Notes: generated from the sequence alone by a model not told the origin. 57,173 bases of DNA from an uncultured Prochlorococcus sp. (GCA_902596585.1 CACJUL010000006.1:1-57173), one strand, 5' to 3'. Positions 28,685 through 37,923 are shown, counted from the first letter of the stretch. Numbers and translations: made by a program.

Positions 28685-29929
28685 GTGGTAAGTACATTTT
28701 CTAGCAAAGATCAAAATTATAAAAATGAGGATTTAAATCAACCCTCCAAAGAGGGAAGATTTGGAAAATATGGCGGCCAATATGTTCCAGAAACGCTAAT
28801 GCCTGCTCTTTTTGAGCTTGAAAAAGCAGCATCAAATGCATGGAAAGATAAACTTTTTATAAAAGAATTAAATCATCTTCTTAAGACTTATGTAGGCAGA
28901 GAAACACCACTTTATGAAGCCAAAAGACTTACTGAACATTACAAAACCAAACAAGCAACTCCAAGAATATGGCTTAAAAGAGAAGATTTAAATCATACTG
29001 GTGCTCACAAAATTAATAATGCCCTTGGACAAGCTTTATTAGCAATAAGAATGGGCAAAAAAAGAATAATTGCAGAAACTGGAGCAGGTCAGCATGGAGT
29101 TGCTACGGCTACTGTTTGTGCGAGATTTGGCTTGAAATGTATTATTTATATGGGTGCTGAAGACATAAAAAGACAATCCCTTAACGTCTTCAGAATGAAA
29201 CTTCTAGGAGCTGAAGTTAAAGTTGTAAATTCAGGAACTGCAACACTTAAGGATGCAACTAGTGAAGCCATTAGAGATTGGGTTTCTAATGTAGAAACGA
29301 CACACTACATTTTGGGATCAGTTGCAGGTCCACACCCTTTCCCAAAAATCGTGAGAGACTTTCATGCAGTTATAGGAGAAGAAACTAAAAAACAATGTCT
29401 GGAATCATTTGGTACTTTGCCGGATATTTTACTTGCTTGTGTAGGTGGTGGATCAAATGCAATGGGCCTTTTTCATCCTTTCGTTAAAGAAACATCGGTA
29501 CGTCTAATTGGTGTTGAAGCTGCAGGCAGTGGAGTTGATACTGACAAACATGCCGCAACTATCACTAAAGGATCTGTTGGAATTTTGCATGGATCAATGA
29601 GTCTTCTTTTACAAGATAATAATGGGCAAGTACAAGAAGCTCACTCAATAAGTGCAGGTTTAGATTATCCAGGAGTAGGGCCTGAACATAGCCATTTAAA
29701 AGATATAGGTAGAGCTGAATATGGATCAGTCACAGATCAAGAGGCTTTAGATGCTTTAAGACTTGTTAGTGAACTTGAAGGAATTATTCCTGCACTAGAA
29801 ACCTCCCATGCCTTTGCTTGGTTGGATAAATTATGCCCTACTCTTGAAAAAGATACTCACATAGTTATTAATTGCTCTGGGAGAGGTGACAAAGATGTTA
29901 ATACTGTTGCATCTTCATTAGACATATAA
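28685..29929 (+). CDS. trpB: Tryptophan synthase beta chain
   Basis: 414 residues from [22 protein letters not shown] opens the conserved part, the PLP lysine lies in [13 protein letters not shown], and [16 protein letters not shown]-type, [32 protein letters not shown]-like (here [11 protein letters not shown]) and the late NCSGRGDKD phosphate-binding block are all present. This is the TrpB1 type that pairs with TrpA. It condenses indole and serine to tryptophan. trpA is not adjacent. The stop abuts the convergent rhodanese gene with no gap. Confidence 0.97.
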   Translation: MVSTFSSKDQNYKNEDLNQPSKEGRFGKYGGQYVPETLMPALFELEKAASNAWKDKLFIKELNHLLKTYVGRETPLYEAKRLTEHYKTKQATPRIWLKREDLNHTGAHKINNALGQALLAIRMGKKRIIAETGAGQHGVATATVCARFGLKCIIYMGAEDIKRQSLNVFRMKLLGAEVKVVNSGTATLKDATSEAIRDWVSNVETTHYILGSVAGPHPFPKIVRDFHAVIGEETKKQCLESFGTLPDILLACVGGGSNAMGLFHPFVKETSVRLIGVEAAGSGVDTDKHAATITKGSVGILHGSMSLLLQDNNGQVQEAHSISAGLDYPGVGPEHSHLKDIGRAEYGSVTDQEALDALRLVSELEGIIPALETSHAFAWLDKLCPTLEKDTHIVINCSGRGDKDVNTVASSLDI

Positions 29930-30280
29930 TCAATACCTAGGAATTGATGGGTCAATATATCTACTCCATCCATCAATGCCCTCCTCCAAATTCCATATTT
30001 CGCTTACGATATTATTATCTAAGCACCATTGACAAAAATTGTAACTTCTTATTCCTGCATGACAGGCAACAACAATTTCTCTACTTAATAAGCCAGCAAA
30101 TATTTCTTCAACATATTCAGATGTAATTTTACTAATTGGCATATGTAGAAATTCTTTTGAGAAACTAGCTATTTCTAGCTCTGAATGTTCTCTTACATCA
30201 ATCAAAACTGGGTCTTCTTTCTCAGAATTAAACCATTCATTGAGATTAGAAGCATTTATAGATTTTGGATAATTTCCCAA
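29930..30280 (-). CDS. Rhodanese-domain protein, single domain
   Basis: 116 residues from TTG. DPVLIDVREHSELEIASF and LHMPISKI form the first half of a rhodanese fold; the catalytic loop is ACHAGIRSYNFCQWCLDN, with the nucleophile cysteine in CHAGIR. Such small proteins move sulfur or act on thiols; cyanobacterial versions often have no known target. Two more cysteines (FCQWC) lie just after the active loop. It is 89 bases from the divergent unknown exported protein and abuts trpB. Confidence 0.88.
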   Translation of the reverse strand: MGNYPKSINASNLNEWFNSEKEDPVLIDVREHSELEIASFSKEFLHMPISKITSEYVEEIFAGLLSREIVVACHAGIRSYNFCQWCLDNNIVSEIWNLEEGIDGWSRYIDPSIPRY

Positions 30281-30369
30281 TTACAAGGATAAATTATGTG
30301 TTATTAACAATTTAATAAATTAAGTTGCAGGCGTAAATTTATTGTTAAAAATAAAAATAAAGATTAATA

Positions 30370-31830
30370 ATGAAACTTAAAGTAGTAGTAATAATAATAT
30401 TTTTATCTTTATTATTTTTTTTTGGTTTTAAGAAAGTTTATGCCAATAAAAATAAAGAGCAAATTACAAATATTGAGCAAATAAATATATTAAAATACTC
30501 ACCAAAAGACAGCAAATTATTATTCATCTCAAATTTAGATAGTTCAAATTTAATTTATAATTTTGAAAATAATAAAAATTCAAAAAATAAAGATAACTTT
30601 GTTTTAATAAAAGATTCTATATTAGATTACTTAGGTTTAGACCTAGGTAATAATAAATTAAAAGATATTTATGATAATGAACTTTTAATTTCAACTTTTG
30701 AGAATAATCCAAAGCGCAAAGATGATATTTTAATTGTTTTTAAAATTAGGCCAGAAAAAAATTTAGATGATATATTGCACTTATCCAATCAAATTGATCA
30801 GAGTGATGGAATAACAAAAATTCAAAGAGAAAATAAAATAAATTTTCTTAACTTCATATATCGGACAAAAGATAATTATATTATTGCTTCATCAGATAAG
30901 GAATTAGTCCTAAATTGTATTAAAAATAGTAATAATTTTAAAGAAAAAAAATTTCAATATCAGAGTGATATTTTTGGACTTAATAACTCACAAAACATAT
31001 TATTTACAAAAAACTTTGGGAAAAGTATATTTTTTAATAATGAAATTTTTTCCGAGCAAAATCAAGATGTTATAGCTACAACATTTTCCTTAAAAGATAA
31101 ACAATTAATTTTAAAGTCATATTTGCTAAACAATAAAAAAAATATTGATATTTCTTCTTATAAGAATTTTATTGATAAAGAAAATTCAAATAAAAACGAT
31201 TCTCAAGTTTCGATTTTTAGTGATTTTAAAAGTATTGGTAAATATCTTAAACCTTTAATTAATGATTTTGAGAAGATTTTTTTTGAAGAGTTAAATCAAA
31301 AAATAGATCAAGATACTCTAATTCTCAATACTAAAAAAGATTGGAGTATAACATTCGAAAGAAATACGGAAAATCCACTAGATTTAAAAAATATAAAAAA
31401 ACTAAAAGACTTTAATAAATATAGTTTGAGACAAAACGATAATATATATTCGATATATTCCAAAGATATTCTTGAAGAAAAAGATAACAGAGTAAAACAA
31501 TTAACCTATGAAAATATCTATTTAGTAGAGTCAGGTGGTTTACAAATCATAAGTAATTATTTAATTGAAGGTAAAAAACTAGAAACAATTTTAAAAAAAT
31601 TCCTTAACCTAAAAAATAAAAAAGATAAATCTTCTTTTCTTTATGCAAAAGTTGACATCAAAAATGACAATTCTAATAACATTGAATATTTGTCTGATTT
31701 AGAAGATCTTAATTTTCTCATTGGAAATTTACTTACAATATCAAATGAAGATTATCTAGAAATCATAAGACAATCTATTCCTGAAAAAAATCCAGTTATT
31801 TACAAAGAATCAACATATAAAATACTTTAA
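30370..31830 (+). CDS. Unrecognised exported or membrane-anchored protein
   Basis: 486 residues. The N-terminus MKLKVVVIIIFLSLLFFFGFKK is a signal peptide or anchor, with YANKN after it. The rest is strongly hydrophilic, rich in Lys, Asn, Asp and Ile, with no Cys-rich or catalytic motif I recognise. Blocks such as SPKDSKLLFISNLD, FIYRTKDNYIIASSDKELV and KSSFLYAKVDI recall, faintly, cyanobacterial proteins of the DUF3352 group; I am not sure. It probably acts in the periplasm or thylakoid lumen. It stands alone between rhodanese (divergent) and gltA (same strand, 122-base gap). Confidence 0.6.
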   Translation: MKLKVVVIIIFLSLLFFFGFKKVYANKNKEQITNIEQINILKYSPKDSKLLFISNLDSSNLIYNFENNKNSKNKDNFVLIKDSILDYLGLDLGNNKLKDIYDNELLISTFENNPKRKDDILIVFKIRPEKNLDDILHLSNQIDQSDGITKIQRENKINFLNFIYRTKDNYIIASSDKELVLNCIKNSNNFKEKKFQYQSDIFGLNNSQNILFTKNFGKSIFFNNEIFSEQNQDVIATTFSLKDKQLILKSYLLNNKKNIDISSYKNFIDKENSNKNDSQVSIFSDFKSIGKYLKPLINDFEKIFFEELNQKIDQDTLILNTKKDWSITFERNTENPLDLKNIKKLKDFNKYSLRQNDNIYSIYSKDILEEKDNRVKQLTYENIYLVESGGLQIISNYLIEGKKLETILKKFLNLKNKKDKSSFLYAKVDIKNDNSNNIEYLSDLEDLNFLIGNLLTISNEDYLEIIRQSIPEKNPVIYKESTYKIL

Positions 31831-31952
31831 AAATTACTCAAACAAGCTTCAAACACAATCAATTTAAATTCTCGTGAAGTTATTATCTTGTGGTTAATAA
31901 AAAATTATTTGACTATCTTTAATCTATAAGTAATTGATTTTGAATTAAGAAA

Positions 31953-33098
31953 TTGGATAGCAACAAACTAATTTTAAAACCAGGATTAGAGGGTGTCCCA
32001 GTTACGAATTCATCTATCTGTGATATTGATGGCAACAAAGGTAAATTATTGTATAGAGGTTACTCCATTGAGGAACTATCCAAAAAAAGTAGTTTTTTAG
32101 AAACTGCTTATCTCTTGATTTGGGGCGAATTACCCACAGCTATTCAACTAAGAGACTTTGAGCAAGAAGTTCAGATGCATCGAAGATTAAGTTTCAGAGT
32201 AAGAGATATGATGAAATGTTTTCCTGCGACAGGTCATCCTATGGACGCGCTTCAATCTAGTGCAGCTTCTTTGGGCCTTTTCTATTCACGTAGAGCAATA
32301 GATGATCCAAATTACATCTACAACGCGGTGATAAGACTAATAGCAAAAATACCTACGATGATTGCTGCGTTTCAACTTATTAGAAAGGGGCAAGATCCTA
32401 TACAGCCTCGAGATGATTTAACTTACTCATCAAATTTCCTGTACATGCTGACTGAAAAAGAACAAGATCCTATCGCTGCAAAAGTTTTTGATAGGTGTTT
32501 AATTTTGCATGCCGAACATAGTTTAAACGCAAGTACATTCAGCGCTAGAGTGACTGCCAGCACTCTTACAGACCCATATGCTGTTATCGCTTCTGCAGTA
32601 GGGACTCTTGCTGGGCCACTGCATGGAGGAGCAAATGAGGATGTCATTGCAATGTTAGAAGAAATCAAAACTCCAGAAAATGCTGCTTCTTTTTTGGATA
32701 ACGCGATAAAAAATAAAAGTAAGATAATGGGCTTCGGTCATAGAGAATATAAAGTCAAAGATCCAAGAGCAAAAATTCTTCAAAAACTAGCAGAAGAGCT
32801 TTTTATAAGATTTGGAGCAGATGAAATGTATGAAGTGGCTAAATCACTTGAGGCAGAAGCAATTCCAAGACTTGGCCCTAAGGGTATATTCCCTAATGTA
32901 GACTTTTATTCAGGTCTTGTTTATAGAAAACTCGGTATTCCGCGTGATTTATTTACCCCAATTTTTGCCATTTCTAGAGTTGCTGGTTGGTTGGCTCATT
33001 GGCGAGAGCAACTGGGAGCAAATAGAATTTTTAGACCATCGCAAATCTATACTGGCTCAGAACCAAGAAATTGGATCAGCCTAGAAAATAGAGAATAA
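31953..33098 (+). CDS. gltA: Citrate synthase
   Basis: 381 residues from TTG. LKPGLEGVPVTNSSICDIDG opens it, YRGYSIEELS follows, and the catalytic residues sit in LHAEHSLNAST (first His), GPLHGGANED (second His) and the Asp of the late GLVYRKLGIP segment region; FGHREYKVKDPRA and the CoA-binding block are also present. It makes citrate for the incomplete cyanobacterial TCA branch that supplies 2-oxoglutarate. A strong inverted repeat follows its stop. It lies upstream of ndhA with a 75-base gap. Confidence 0.96.
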   Translation: MDSNKLILKPGLEGVPVTNSSICDIDGNKGKLLYRGYSIEELSKKSSFLETAYLLIWGELPTAIQLRDFEQEVQMHRRLSFRVRDMMKCFPATGHPMDALQSSAASLGLFYSRRAIDDPNYIYNAVIRLIAKIPTMIAAFQLIRKGQDPIQPRDDLTYSSNFLYMLTEKEQDPIAAKVFDRCLILHAEHSLNASTFSARVTASTLTDPYAVIASAVGTLAGPLHGGANEDVIAMLEEIKTPENAASFLDNAIKNKSKIMGFGHREYKVKDPRAKILQKLAEELFIRFGADEMYEVAKSLEAEAIPRLGPKGIFPNVDFYSGLVYRKLGIPRDLFTPIFAISRVAGWLAHWREQLGANRIFRPSQIYTGSEPRNWISLENRE

Positions 33099-33107
33099 TA
33101 TTTGCAG

Positions 33108-33143
33108 CTTTTCATAAAAAACACACATATTGTTTATGAAGAG
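33108..33143 (+). repeat. Stem-loop between gltA and ndhA
   Basis: CTTTTCATAAA (33108-33118) pairs with TTTATGAAGAG (33133-33143): 11 pairs including one G-U, around a 14-base loop. It follows the gltA stop by 10 bases and precedes the ndhA TTG by 30. No T tract follows, so it is not a classic terminator; it could attenuate read-through, protect the gltA 3' end or mark a processing site. Confidence 0.5.
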
Positions 33144-33173
33144 TTAATGTATTAAGTAAATAACATCAAAATT

Positions 33174-34292
33174 TTGGAATACGGATTAGATCTCGAATAT
33201 AGTTTTAATGAATTCTTAAAAGGTTTTGGCCTTTCTAGTGAAATCGCCCATATAATATGGCTCCCTCTACCTATGCTTTTGGTTTTAGTAGCTGCAGTTG
33301 TTGGAGTTTTAGTAACAGTATGGCTTGAAAGAAAGATTTCTGCTGCTGCTCAACAAAGAATAGGGCCCGAATATGCAGGAGCACTTGGCGTACTCCAACC
33401 AATTGCAGATGGTCTTAAGTTACTTGTCAAAGAAGATATTATTCCTGCTAAAGCTGATGGAATTCTCTTCACTGCAGGACCTATATTAGTCTTGGTCCCA
33501 GTTATACTGTCTTGGCTTATTGTTCCTTTTGGACAAAACCTTTTAATAAGTAATGTTGGTATTGGAATTTTCCTATGGATTGCTTTAAGCAGTATCCAGC
33601 CAATTGGATTGCTTATGAGCGGGTATGCATCAAATAATAAATATTCATTATTAGGAGGATTAAGAGCTGCTGCACAATCAATAAGTTACGAAATACCTTT
33701 AGCTCTATCTGTATTGGCTATTGTATTAATGACAAATTCTCTTAGTACTATCGATATTGTGAATCAACAGAGTAGTGCTGGCATCCTAAGTTGGAATATT
33801 TGGAGACAACCCGTTGGGTTTATAGTCTTTTGGATTTGCGCTCTTGCAGAATGTGAAAGACTCCCATTTGATTTACCTGAAGCTGAGGAAGAATTAGTTG
33901 CAGGATATCAAACTGAATATGCTGGGATGAAATTTGCATTGTTCTACCTCGGAAGTTACATAAATCTAATCCTTTCAGCTCTGTTGGTATCAATACTTTA
34001 CTTGGGAGGTTGGGGTTTTCCTATTCCAGTTGAATTAATTGCAAAGTTCCTTAATTTACCCATTAATGCACCCTTCATTCAGGTTTTCACTGCATCAATA
34101 GGAATTGTAATGACTGTATTAAAAGCATATCTTCTAGTTTTTATTGCAATATTATTACGTTGGACAACTCCTAGAGTAAGAATAGATCAACTTTTAGATC
34201 TAGGATGGAAGTTTCTTCTTCCAATTTCTCTTGCTAATCTTTTGATAACTGCAGGGTTAAAACTTGCATTTCCACAATTCTTTGGTGGTTAA
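33174..34292 (+). CDS. ndhA: NAD(P)H-quinone oxidoreductase subunit A-type membrane protein (NdhA, NuoH-like)
   Basis: 372 residues from TTG; the NuoH/ND1-type membrane subunit of NDH-1. About eight hydrophobic segments are seen. Typical blocks are [65 protein letters not shown] and [22 protein letters not shown]. It lies at the junction of the membrane and peripheral arms near the quinone site. First gene of the ndhA-ndhI-ndhG-ndhE cluster; a hairpin follows its stop, and 68 bases separate it from ndhI. Confidence 0.97.
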   Translation: MEYGLDLEYSFNEFLKGFGLSSEIAHIIWLPLPMLLVLVAAVVGVLVTVWLERKISAAAQQRIGPEYAGALGVLQPIADGLKLLVKEDIIPAKADGILFTAGPILVLVPVILSWLIVPFGQNLLISNVGIGIFLWIALSSIQPIGLLMSGYASNNKYSLLGGLRAAAQSISYEIPLALSVLAIVLMTNSLSTIDIVNQQSSAGILSWNIWRQPVGFIVFWICALAECERLPFDLPEAEEELVAGYQTEYAGMKFALFYLGSYINLILSALLVSILYLGGWGFPIPVELIAKFLNLPINAPFIQVFTASIGIVMTVLKAYLLVFIAILLRWTTPRVRIDQLLDLGWKFLLPISLANLLITAGLKLAFPQFFGG

Positions 34293-34294
34293 AC

Positions 34295-34312
34295 TTAAGT
34301 AAAAATACTTAA
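34295..34312 (+). repeat. Hairpin just after the ndhA stop
   Basis: TTAAGTA (34295-34301), loop AAAA, TACTTAA (34306-34312): a perfect 7-base-pair stem, extended by AAA/TTT outside one mismatch. It starts two bases after the ndhA stop codon and lacks a T tract. It may set transcript stability within the ndhA-I-G-E operon. The stem is all A-T but for one pair, so it would be weak as RNA. Confidence 0.35.
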
Positions 34313-34360
34313 ATTTAAAATTAATCCACTAGAATAAATAAATTAAGAAAATTCTTCAAA

Positions 34361-34987
34361 ATGAAAAATTTCTTTCAACAAATAAATAGCTATATCAAAG
34401 AGGCATTTAATGCTGGCAAATATCTATACAATGGCTTATCAGTTACTTTTGACCATCTTCGCAGAAGACCTGTTACTGTTCAATATCCATATGAAAAATT
34501 AATACCCTCTGAAAGATATAGGGGGAGAATACATTATGAATTCGATAAATGTATAGCTTGTGAAGTTTGCGTGCGAGTTTGTCCAATAAATCTACCAGTA
34601 GTTGATTGGGTAATGAATAAAGAAACCAAGAAAAAGGAACTTAGAAATTATTCTATAGACTTTGGAGTTTGTATATTTTGCGGCAATTGTGTTGAATATT
34701 GCCCAACTAATTGTCTATCAATGACCGAAGAATATGAATTAGCTTCCTTCGACAGACACAATCTAAACTTCGATAATGTAGCCCTTGGGAGACTACCTAC
34801 AAACGTTACAACCGATCCCTCAGTTAAACCTTTAAGAGAACTTGCTTATCTGCCTAAAGGGGTCATGGACCCGCATGAAATTCCATCTTCAGATACCAGA
34901 GTTGGTAAATTACCTGAAGAAGTCTATGATTGGATGAGACCTGAATCCAATGAAAATAAAGATAAAGTTTCTGATCCAAACAATTAA
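34361..34987 (+). CDS. ndhI: NAD(P)H-quinone oxidoreductase subunit I (two 4Fe-4S clusters)
   Basis: 208 residues. Two ferredoxin-type motifs are visible: [12 protein letters not shown] and [12 protein letters not shown], each carrying the four cysteines for a 4Fe-4S cluster. The N-terminal [21 protein letters not shown]-type segment and the long charged C-terminal tail match the cyanobacterial subunit. It passes electrons to the quinone site at the arm junction. It lies 12 bases upstream of ndhG. Confidence 0.97.
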   Translation: MKNFFQQINSYIKEAFNAGKYLYNGLSVTFDHLRRRPVTVQYPYEKLIPSERYRGRIHYEFDKCIACEVCVRVCPINLPVVDWVMNKETKKKELRNYSIDFGVCIFCGNCVEYCPTNCLSMTEEYELASFDRHNLNFDNVALGRLPTNVTTDPSVKPLRELAYLPKGVMDPHEIPSSDTRVGKLPEEVYDWMRPESNENKDKVSDPNN

Positions 34988-34999
34988 TTTTATTAATTT

Positions 35000-35599
35000 A
35001 TGTCTATTGCAATAACAACTCAAATTATTTGTTTTACAGTTCTATCTTTAGTTGTCCTTATTGGAGCACTTGGTGTTGTATTGCTCGAAAGTATTGTTTA
35101 TTCAGCCTTCCTTCTTGGGGGAGTTTTCATGAGTGTAGCAGGGCTATATCTTCTATTAAATGCAAGTTTTGTTGCTGCAGCACAAGTTTTGGTTTATGTG
35201 GGTGCAGTGAATGTATTAATAATTTTTGCAATAATGCTAGTCAATAAAAAAGAAGATTTAAAACCTATCAATGATATTAAGTCGAGAAGAATCATATCAA
35301 CATCAATATGTTTAACATTACTAAGTCTTTTGATAAGGGTTGACTTAACTAATGTGTGGAACATATCAATCCCTCAAAACTCTATAGGTGAAGAATCAAC
35401 TATTAGAATTGGTGAACATCTTTTTAGTGATTATTTACTGCCATTTGAAGTAGCTTCAGTTTTACTTTTAATGGCAATGATTGGGGCTATTGTCTTGGCT
35501 AGAAGAGATGTAATGAACAAAGATATTTCGACTGGACTACCTGTTGATCAAGAATTAATTGAAAAATCATCAGAACCATTACTTACAAATAAAAATTAA
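35000..35599 (+). CDS. ndhG: NAD(P)H-quinone oxidoreductase subunit 6 (NdhG)
   Basis: 199 residues with five hydrophobic segments. ALGVVLLESIVYSAFLLGGVFMSVAGLYLLLNASFVAAAQVLVYVGAVNVLIIFAIML spans the conserved NuoJ/ND6 core, which includes the pi-bulge region, and VASVLLLMAMIGAIVLARRD closes it. It is part of the proton-pumping membrane arm of NDH-1. It lies between ndhI and ndhE with gaps of 12 and 15 bases, so is clearly co-transcribed. Confidence 0.95.
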   Translation: MSIAITTQIICFTVLSLVVLIGALGVVLLESIVYSAFLLGGVFMSVAGLYLLLNASFVAAAQVLVYVGAVNVLIIFAIMLVNKKEDLKPINDIKSRRIISTSICLTLLSLLIRVDLTNVWNISIPQNSIGEESTIRIGEHLFSDYLLPFEVASVLLLMAMIGAIVLARRDVMNKDISTGLPVDQELIEKSSEPLLTNKN

Positions 35600-35614
35600 C
35601 CTTTTAACTTTCCT

Positions 35615-35938
35615 ATGATGAATTTAGAATCAATTCCTATTCAAGCATTTTTAATAGTATCTTCAGCACTATTTTGTATTGGTATTTGGGGATTATTAAA
35701 TAGCAGAAATGCGGTTAGAGTTCTTATGAGCATTGAATTAATGCTCAATGCGGTAAATATAAACTTGATGACATTTTCTTCCTATATTGATAATAATTTA
35801 ATTCAAGGACAAGTTTTTACAATTTTTGTTATTACTGTTGCCGCTGCAGAAGCAGCCGTAGGTTTAGCTATATTATTGTCTCTTTACAGGAATAGGGTGA
35901 CTGTAGATATGGAAAGTTTTAATTTATTAAAATGGTAA
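35615..35938 (+). CDS. ndhE: NAD(P)H-quinone oxidoreductase subunit 4L (NdhE)
   Basis: 107 residues with three transmembrane helices, the NuoK/ND4L type. GLLNSRNAVRVLMSIELMLNAVNINLM carries the conserved glutamate in the second helix (IELMLNAVN), and VITVAAAEAAVGLAILLSLYR has the second glutamate in the third helix. Two adjacent ATG codons begin it; either could serve. It is the last of the ndhA-I-G-E run; NAD kinase follows after 9 bases on the same strand. Confidence 0.96.
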   Translation: MMNLESIPIQAFLIVSSALFCIGIWGLLNSRNAVRVLMSIELMLNAVNINLMTFSSYIDNNLIQGQVFTIFVITVAAAEAAVGLAILLSLYRNRVTVDMESFNLLKW

Positions 35939-35947
35939 AAGCATTAA

Positions 35948-36859
35948 ATGAAACTTTCATTAGTGCTTATTGTATATCGTTCAGATAGTTCTATAGCTCT
36001 AGAAGCTTCTAAATTCTGCGAAAAAGTTCTAAAAGACAGAAATATAAAATCACACAGAATTGCAAGTGATTTTCATAAAAATGAATTTGAAAAATATCTT
36101 TTTAATCAAGAGTTGCAGCCAGAAATTGGAATAGTTCTTGGCGGGGATGGAACTTTCCTTAAATGTGCTAACGCATTGGCTGATATTGATATTCCTTTAT
36201 TGAGCATAAATATTGGTGGTAACCTGGGGTTCCTTACTCAAGAAAAAGATTTTTTATTTGACAAATCTTTTATTGAAATCCTTGAAAATGAAGAATATAT
36301 AATTGACTTTCGTAATAGATTAAAATGTAATGTTTGTATTACTGGAATAGATTCTGAGAAAGAAATTATAAAAAGCTTCGATGCCTTAAATGATTTTTAT
36401 TTTAAATCTACGGAAGAGGATATTTCTCCTACCAACCAAATACAAATTGAAATCGATAACGAGAAGGTAAATGAATATAAAGGTGATGGATTAATTATAT
36501 CTTCATCAACTGGTTCAACTGCATACTCAATGGCTGCAGGTGGACCAATCGTACATCCTAGTTTAGATGCGATGATAATTAATCCTATATGCCCTATGAG
36601 TTTAGCTAGTAGACCAATAGTTATTCCTGATTCCAGTCAGGTAATCATTAAACCAGTAAAAAAAAGTAAAGGAGAAATTAAATTATGGAGTGACGGTGCA
36701 AAATGTATGACGATTAATGAAACTTATTATTGTGAAATCAAAAAAGGGGAATCACCTTGCAAACTAATAAAGTTTAAGAAAAGCACTAATTACTATAATA
36801 CTTTAATAAAAAAACTTGATTGGAAGGGTGATTTATCTCTTAAAAATCTAAATAATTAA
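35948..36859 (+). CDS. nadK: NAD kinase
   Basis: 303 residues. The family signature [11 protein letters not shown] contains the catalytic aspartate; [21 protein letters not shown] and the C-terminal [20 protein letters not shown] with [15 protein letters not shown] are typical. It makes NADP from NAD and ATP. It follows ndhE by 9 bases, so NADP supply and NDH-1 could share a transcript. Its TAA is directly followed by the ATG of the CYTH gene. Confidence 0.95.
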   Translation: MKLSLVLIVYRSDSSIALEASKFCEKVLKDRNIKSHRIASDFHKNEFEKYLFNQELQPEIGIVLGGDGTFLKCANALADIDIPLLSINIGGNLGFLTQEKDFLFDKSFIEILENEEYIIDFRNRLKCNVCITGIDSEKEIIKSFDALNDFYFKSTEEDISPTNQIQIEIDNEKVNEYKGDGLIISSSTGSTAYSMAAGGPIVHPSLDAMIINPICPMSLASRPIVIPDSSQVIIKPVKKSKGEIKLWSDGAKCMTINETYYCEIKKGESPCKLIKFKKSTNYYNTLIKKLDWKGDLSLKNLNN

Positions 36860-37357
36860 ATGGCCCTAGAAATAGAAAGAAGATTTCTTATACAAAATGA
36901 TTCTTGGAGAGAATTCGTAACTGAAAAAATTTTTATTGAACAAGGATACTTATCAACAAGTTTAGATGATTGGATTATTAGGATAAGATTTACTGGCAAA
37001 GACTTCAAAATTGCACTTAAAAAACACATAAAAGGCTTCACCAACTTTGAATTTGAGTACCCTATTCCACTGAAAGATGGTGAAAAAATAATGTCAAATC
37101 TCTCAAATATAATTAAAAAAGAAAGATTTTTTTTAAAATTTGAAAAAAAATCGTGGATTGTAGATTGCTTTAAGGAAAATAATTATCCACTCGAAATCGC
37201 CGAAATTGAACTTTCTAATGAAGAGGAAGATGTACGTCTTCCACCTTTCATATCTAAAGAAATTACTGGCCAAAAACATTACTCCAATTTTAGTCTTGCT
37301 AACAAACCTTTTTCTGAATGGAAAGATGACTATCTAACAACTAAAAAAAATTACTAG
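36860..37357 (+). CDS. CYTH-domain protein (triphosphate tunnel family)
   Basis: 165 residues. The N-terminal EIERRFLI (E4, E6, R8) is the CYTH signature ExExK with arginine in place of the lysine; WIIRIRF, FKIALKKHIKG, EFEYPI, KKERFFLKFEKKSWIVDCF and LEIAEIELSNEEE supply the alternating charged strands of the tunnel fold. Members are inorganic triphosphatases, thiamine triphosphatases or adenylate cyclases; the substrate here is unknown. It is fused in expression to nadK, starting on the base after the nadK stop. Confidence 0.82.
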   Translation: MALEIERRFLIQNDSWREFVTEKIFIEQGYLSTSLDDWIIRIRFTGKDFKIALKKHIKGFTNFEFEYPIPLKDGEKIMSNLSNIIKKERFFLKFEKKSWIVDCFKENNYPLEIAEIELSNEEEDVRLPPFISKEITGQKHYSNFSLANKPFSEWKDDYLTTKKNY

Positions 37358-37401
37358 TCAAATGAACCTTCTCTCCTTTATATTTTCTTTATGATTTAAT
37401 T

Positions 37402-37605
37402 TTGGATTTTCTTCTTCAAATGTATGGTCTTTACGATAAGGAAGGAATATTGAGGTTTGTGGATTCAGACAAAGACGCTTGCATAGCATATGCTGAACTT
37501 TTCGAATTAGGTTCTACAAGTTATTGTTTAATGGATCTTGCTAAGGATACAAAAAAAGTAAAGGGAGCTATTCTTGATCAGAATCCGGTAGAGAACAACA
37601 ATTAA
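37402..37605 (+). CDS. Small conserved-looking protein of unknown function
   Basis: 67 residues from TTG, or 61 if the in-frame ATG at 37420 is used. The core LYDKEGILRFVDSDKDACIAYAELFELGSTSYCLMDLAKDTK looks like a folded domain with mixed strands and one helix, not a chance frame; two cysteines are present. I do not recognise a family. Its last 38 bases overlap the 3' end of the pedR-like gene on the opposite strand. It lies 44 bases after the CYTH gene. Confidence 0.55.
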   Translation: MDFLLQMYGLYDKEGILRFVDSDKDACIAYAELFELGSTSYCLMDLAKDTKKVKGAILDQNPVENNN

Positions 37606-37846
37606 ATCCATCTCTACAAATCTTTCCATTATCCATTGCCCAATTCAAAAGTGCTACCCTATTTTTTGAACCTGTTTTCGTAAACATATTACTTACATGA
37701 TTATCAACAGTTCTTTTACTAATTGTAAGTTTTACAGCGATTTCTTGATTTGTGAGTCCATCAGCAACAAGATCAATAATTTCCATCTCTCTTGTTGAGA
37801 GTCCCATCATGTCAAGGTTGTTTACTTCTTCTTCAACCATTTGCAT
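37568..37846 (-). CDS. pedR: Small LuxR-type DNA-binding regulator, PedR-like
   Basis: 92 residues, essentially a lone LuxR/GerE helix-turn-helix: LSTREMEIIDLVADGLTNQEIAVKLTISKRTVDNHVSNMFTKTGSKNR over residues 16-63. There is no receiver domain. After it come C77, C83 and C84. The Synechocystis regulator PedR (Ssl0564) has this size and layout and responds to photosynthetic electron transport through thioredoxin acting on a C-terminal cysteine; I infer the same type of redox sensor. It is divergent from metF (77-base gap) and overlaps the small upstream gene by 38 bases at their 3' ends. Confidence 0.78.
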   Translation of the reverse strand: MQMVEEEVNNLDMMGLSTREMEIIDLVADGLTNQEIAVKLTISKRTVDNHVSNMFTKTGSKNRVALLNWAMDNGKICRDGFNCCSLPDSDQE

Positions 37847-37893
37847 TTAGACAGTTCATTTTTTATATTAATTAAGTTTAGCAATCTAACTAC

Positions 37894-37908
37894 ACTTGTT
37901 AACCAAGT
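37894..37908. promoter_or_regulatory. Short dyad between the pedR-like gene and metF
   Basis: ACTTG-TTAAC-CAAGT: 5-base arms around a 5-base centre, 16 bases before the metF TTG and about 48 before the pedR-like ATG. It is compatible with a LuxR-type dyad site and hence with autoregulation, but short dyads are frequent by chance. Confidence 0.25.
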
Positions 37909-37923
37909 AGGAAACAAAAGCAA

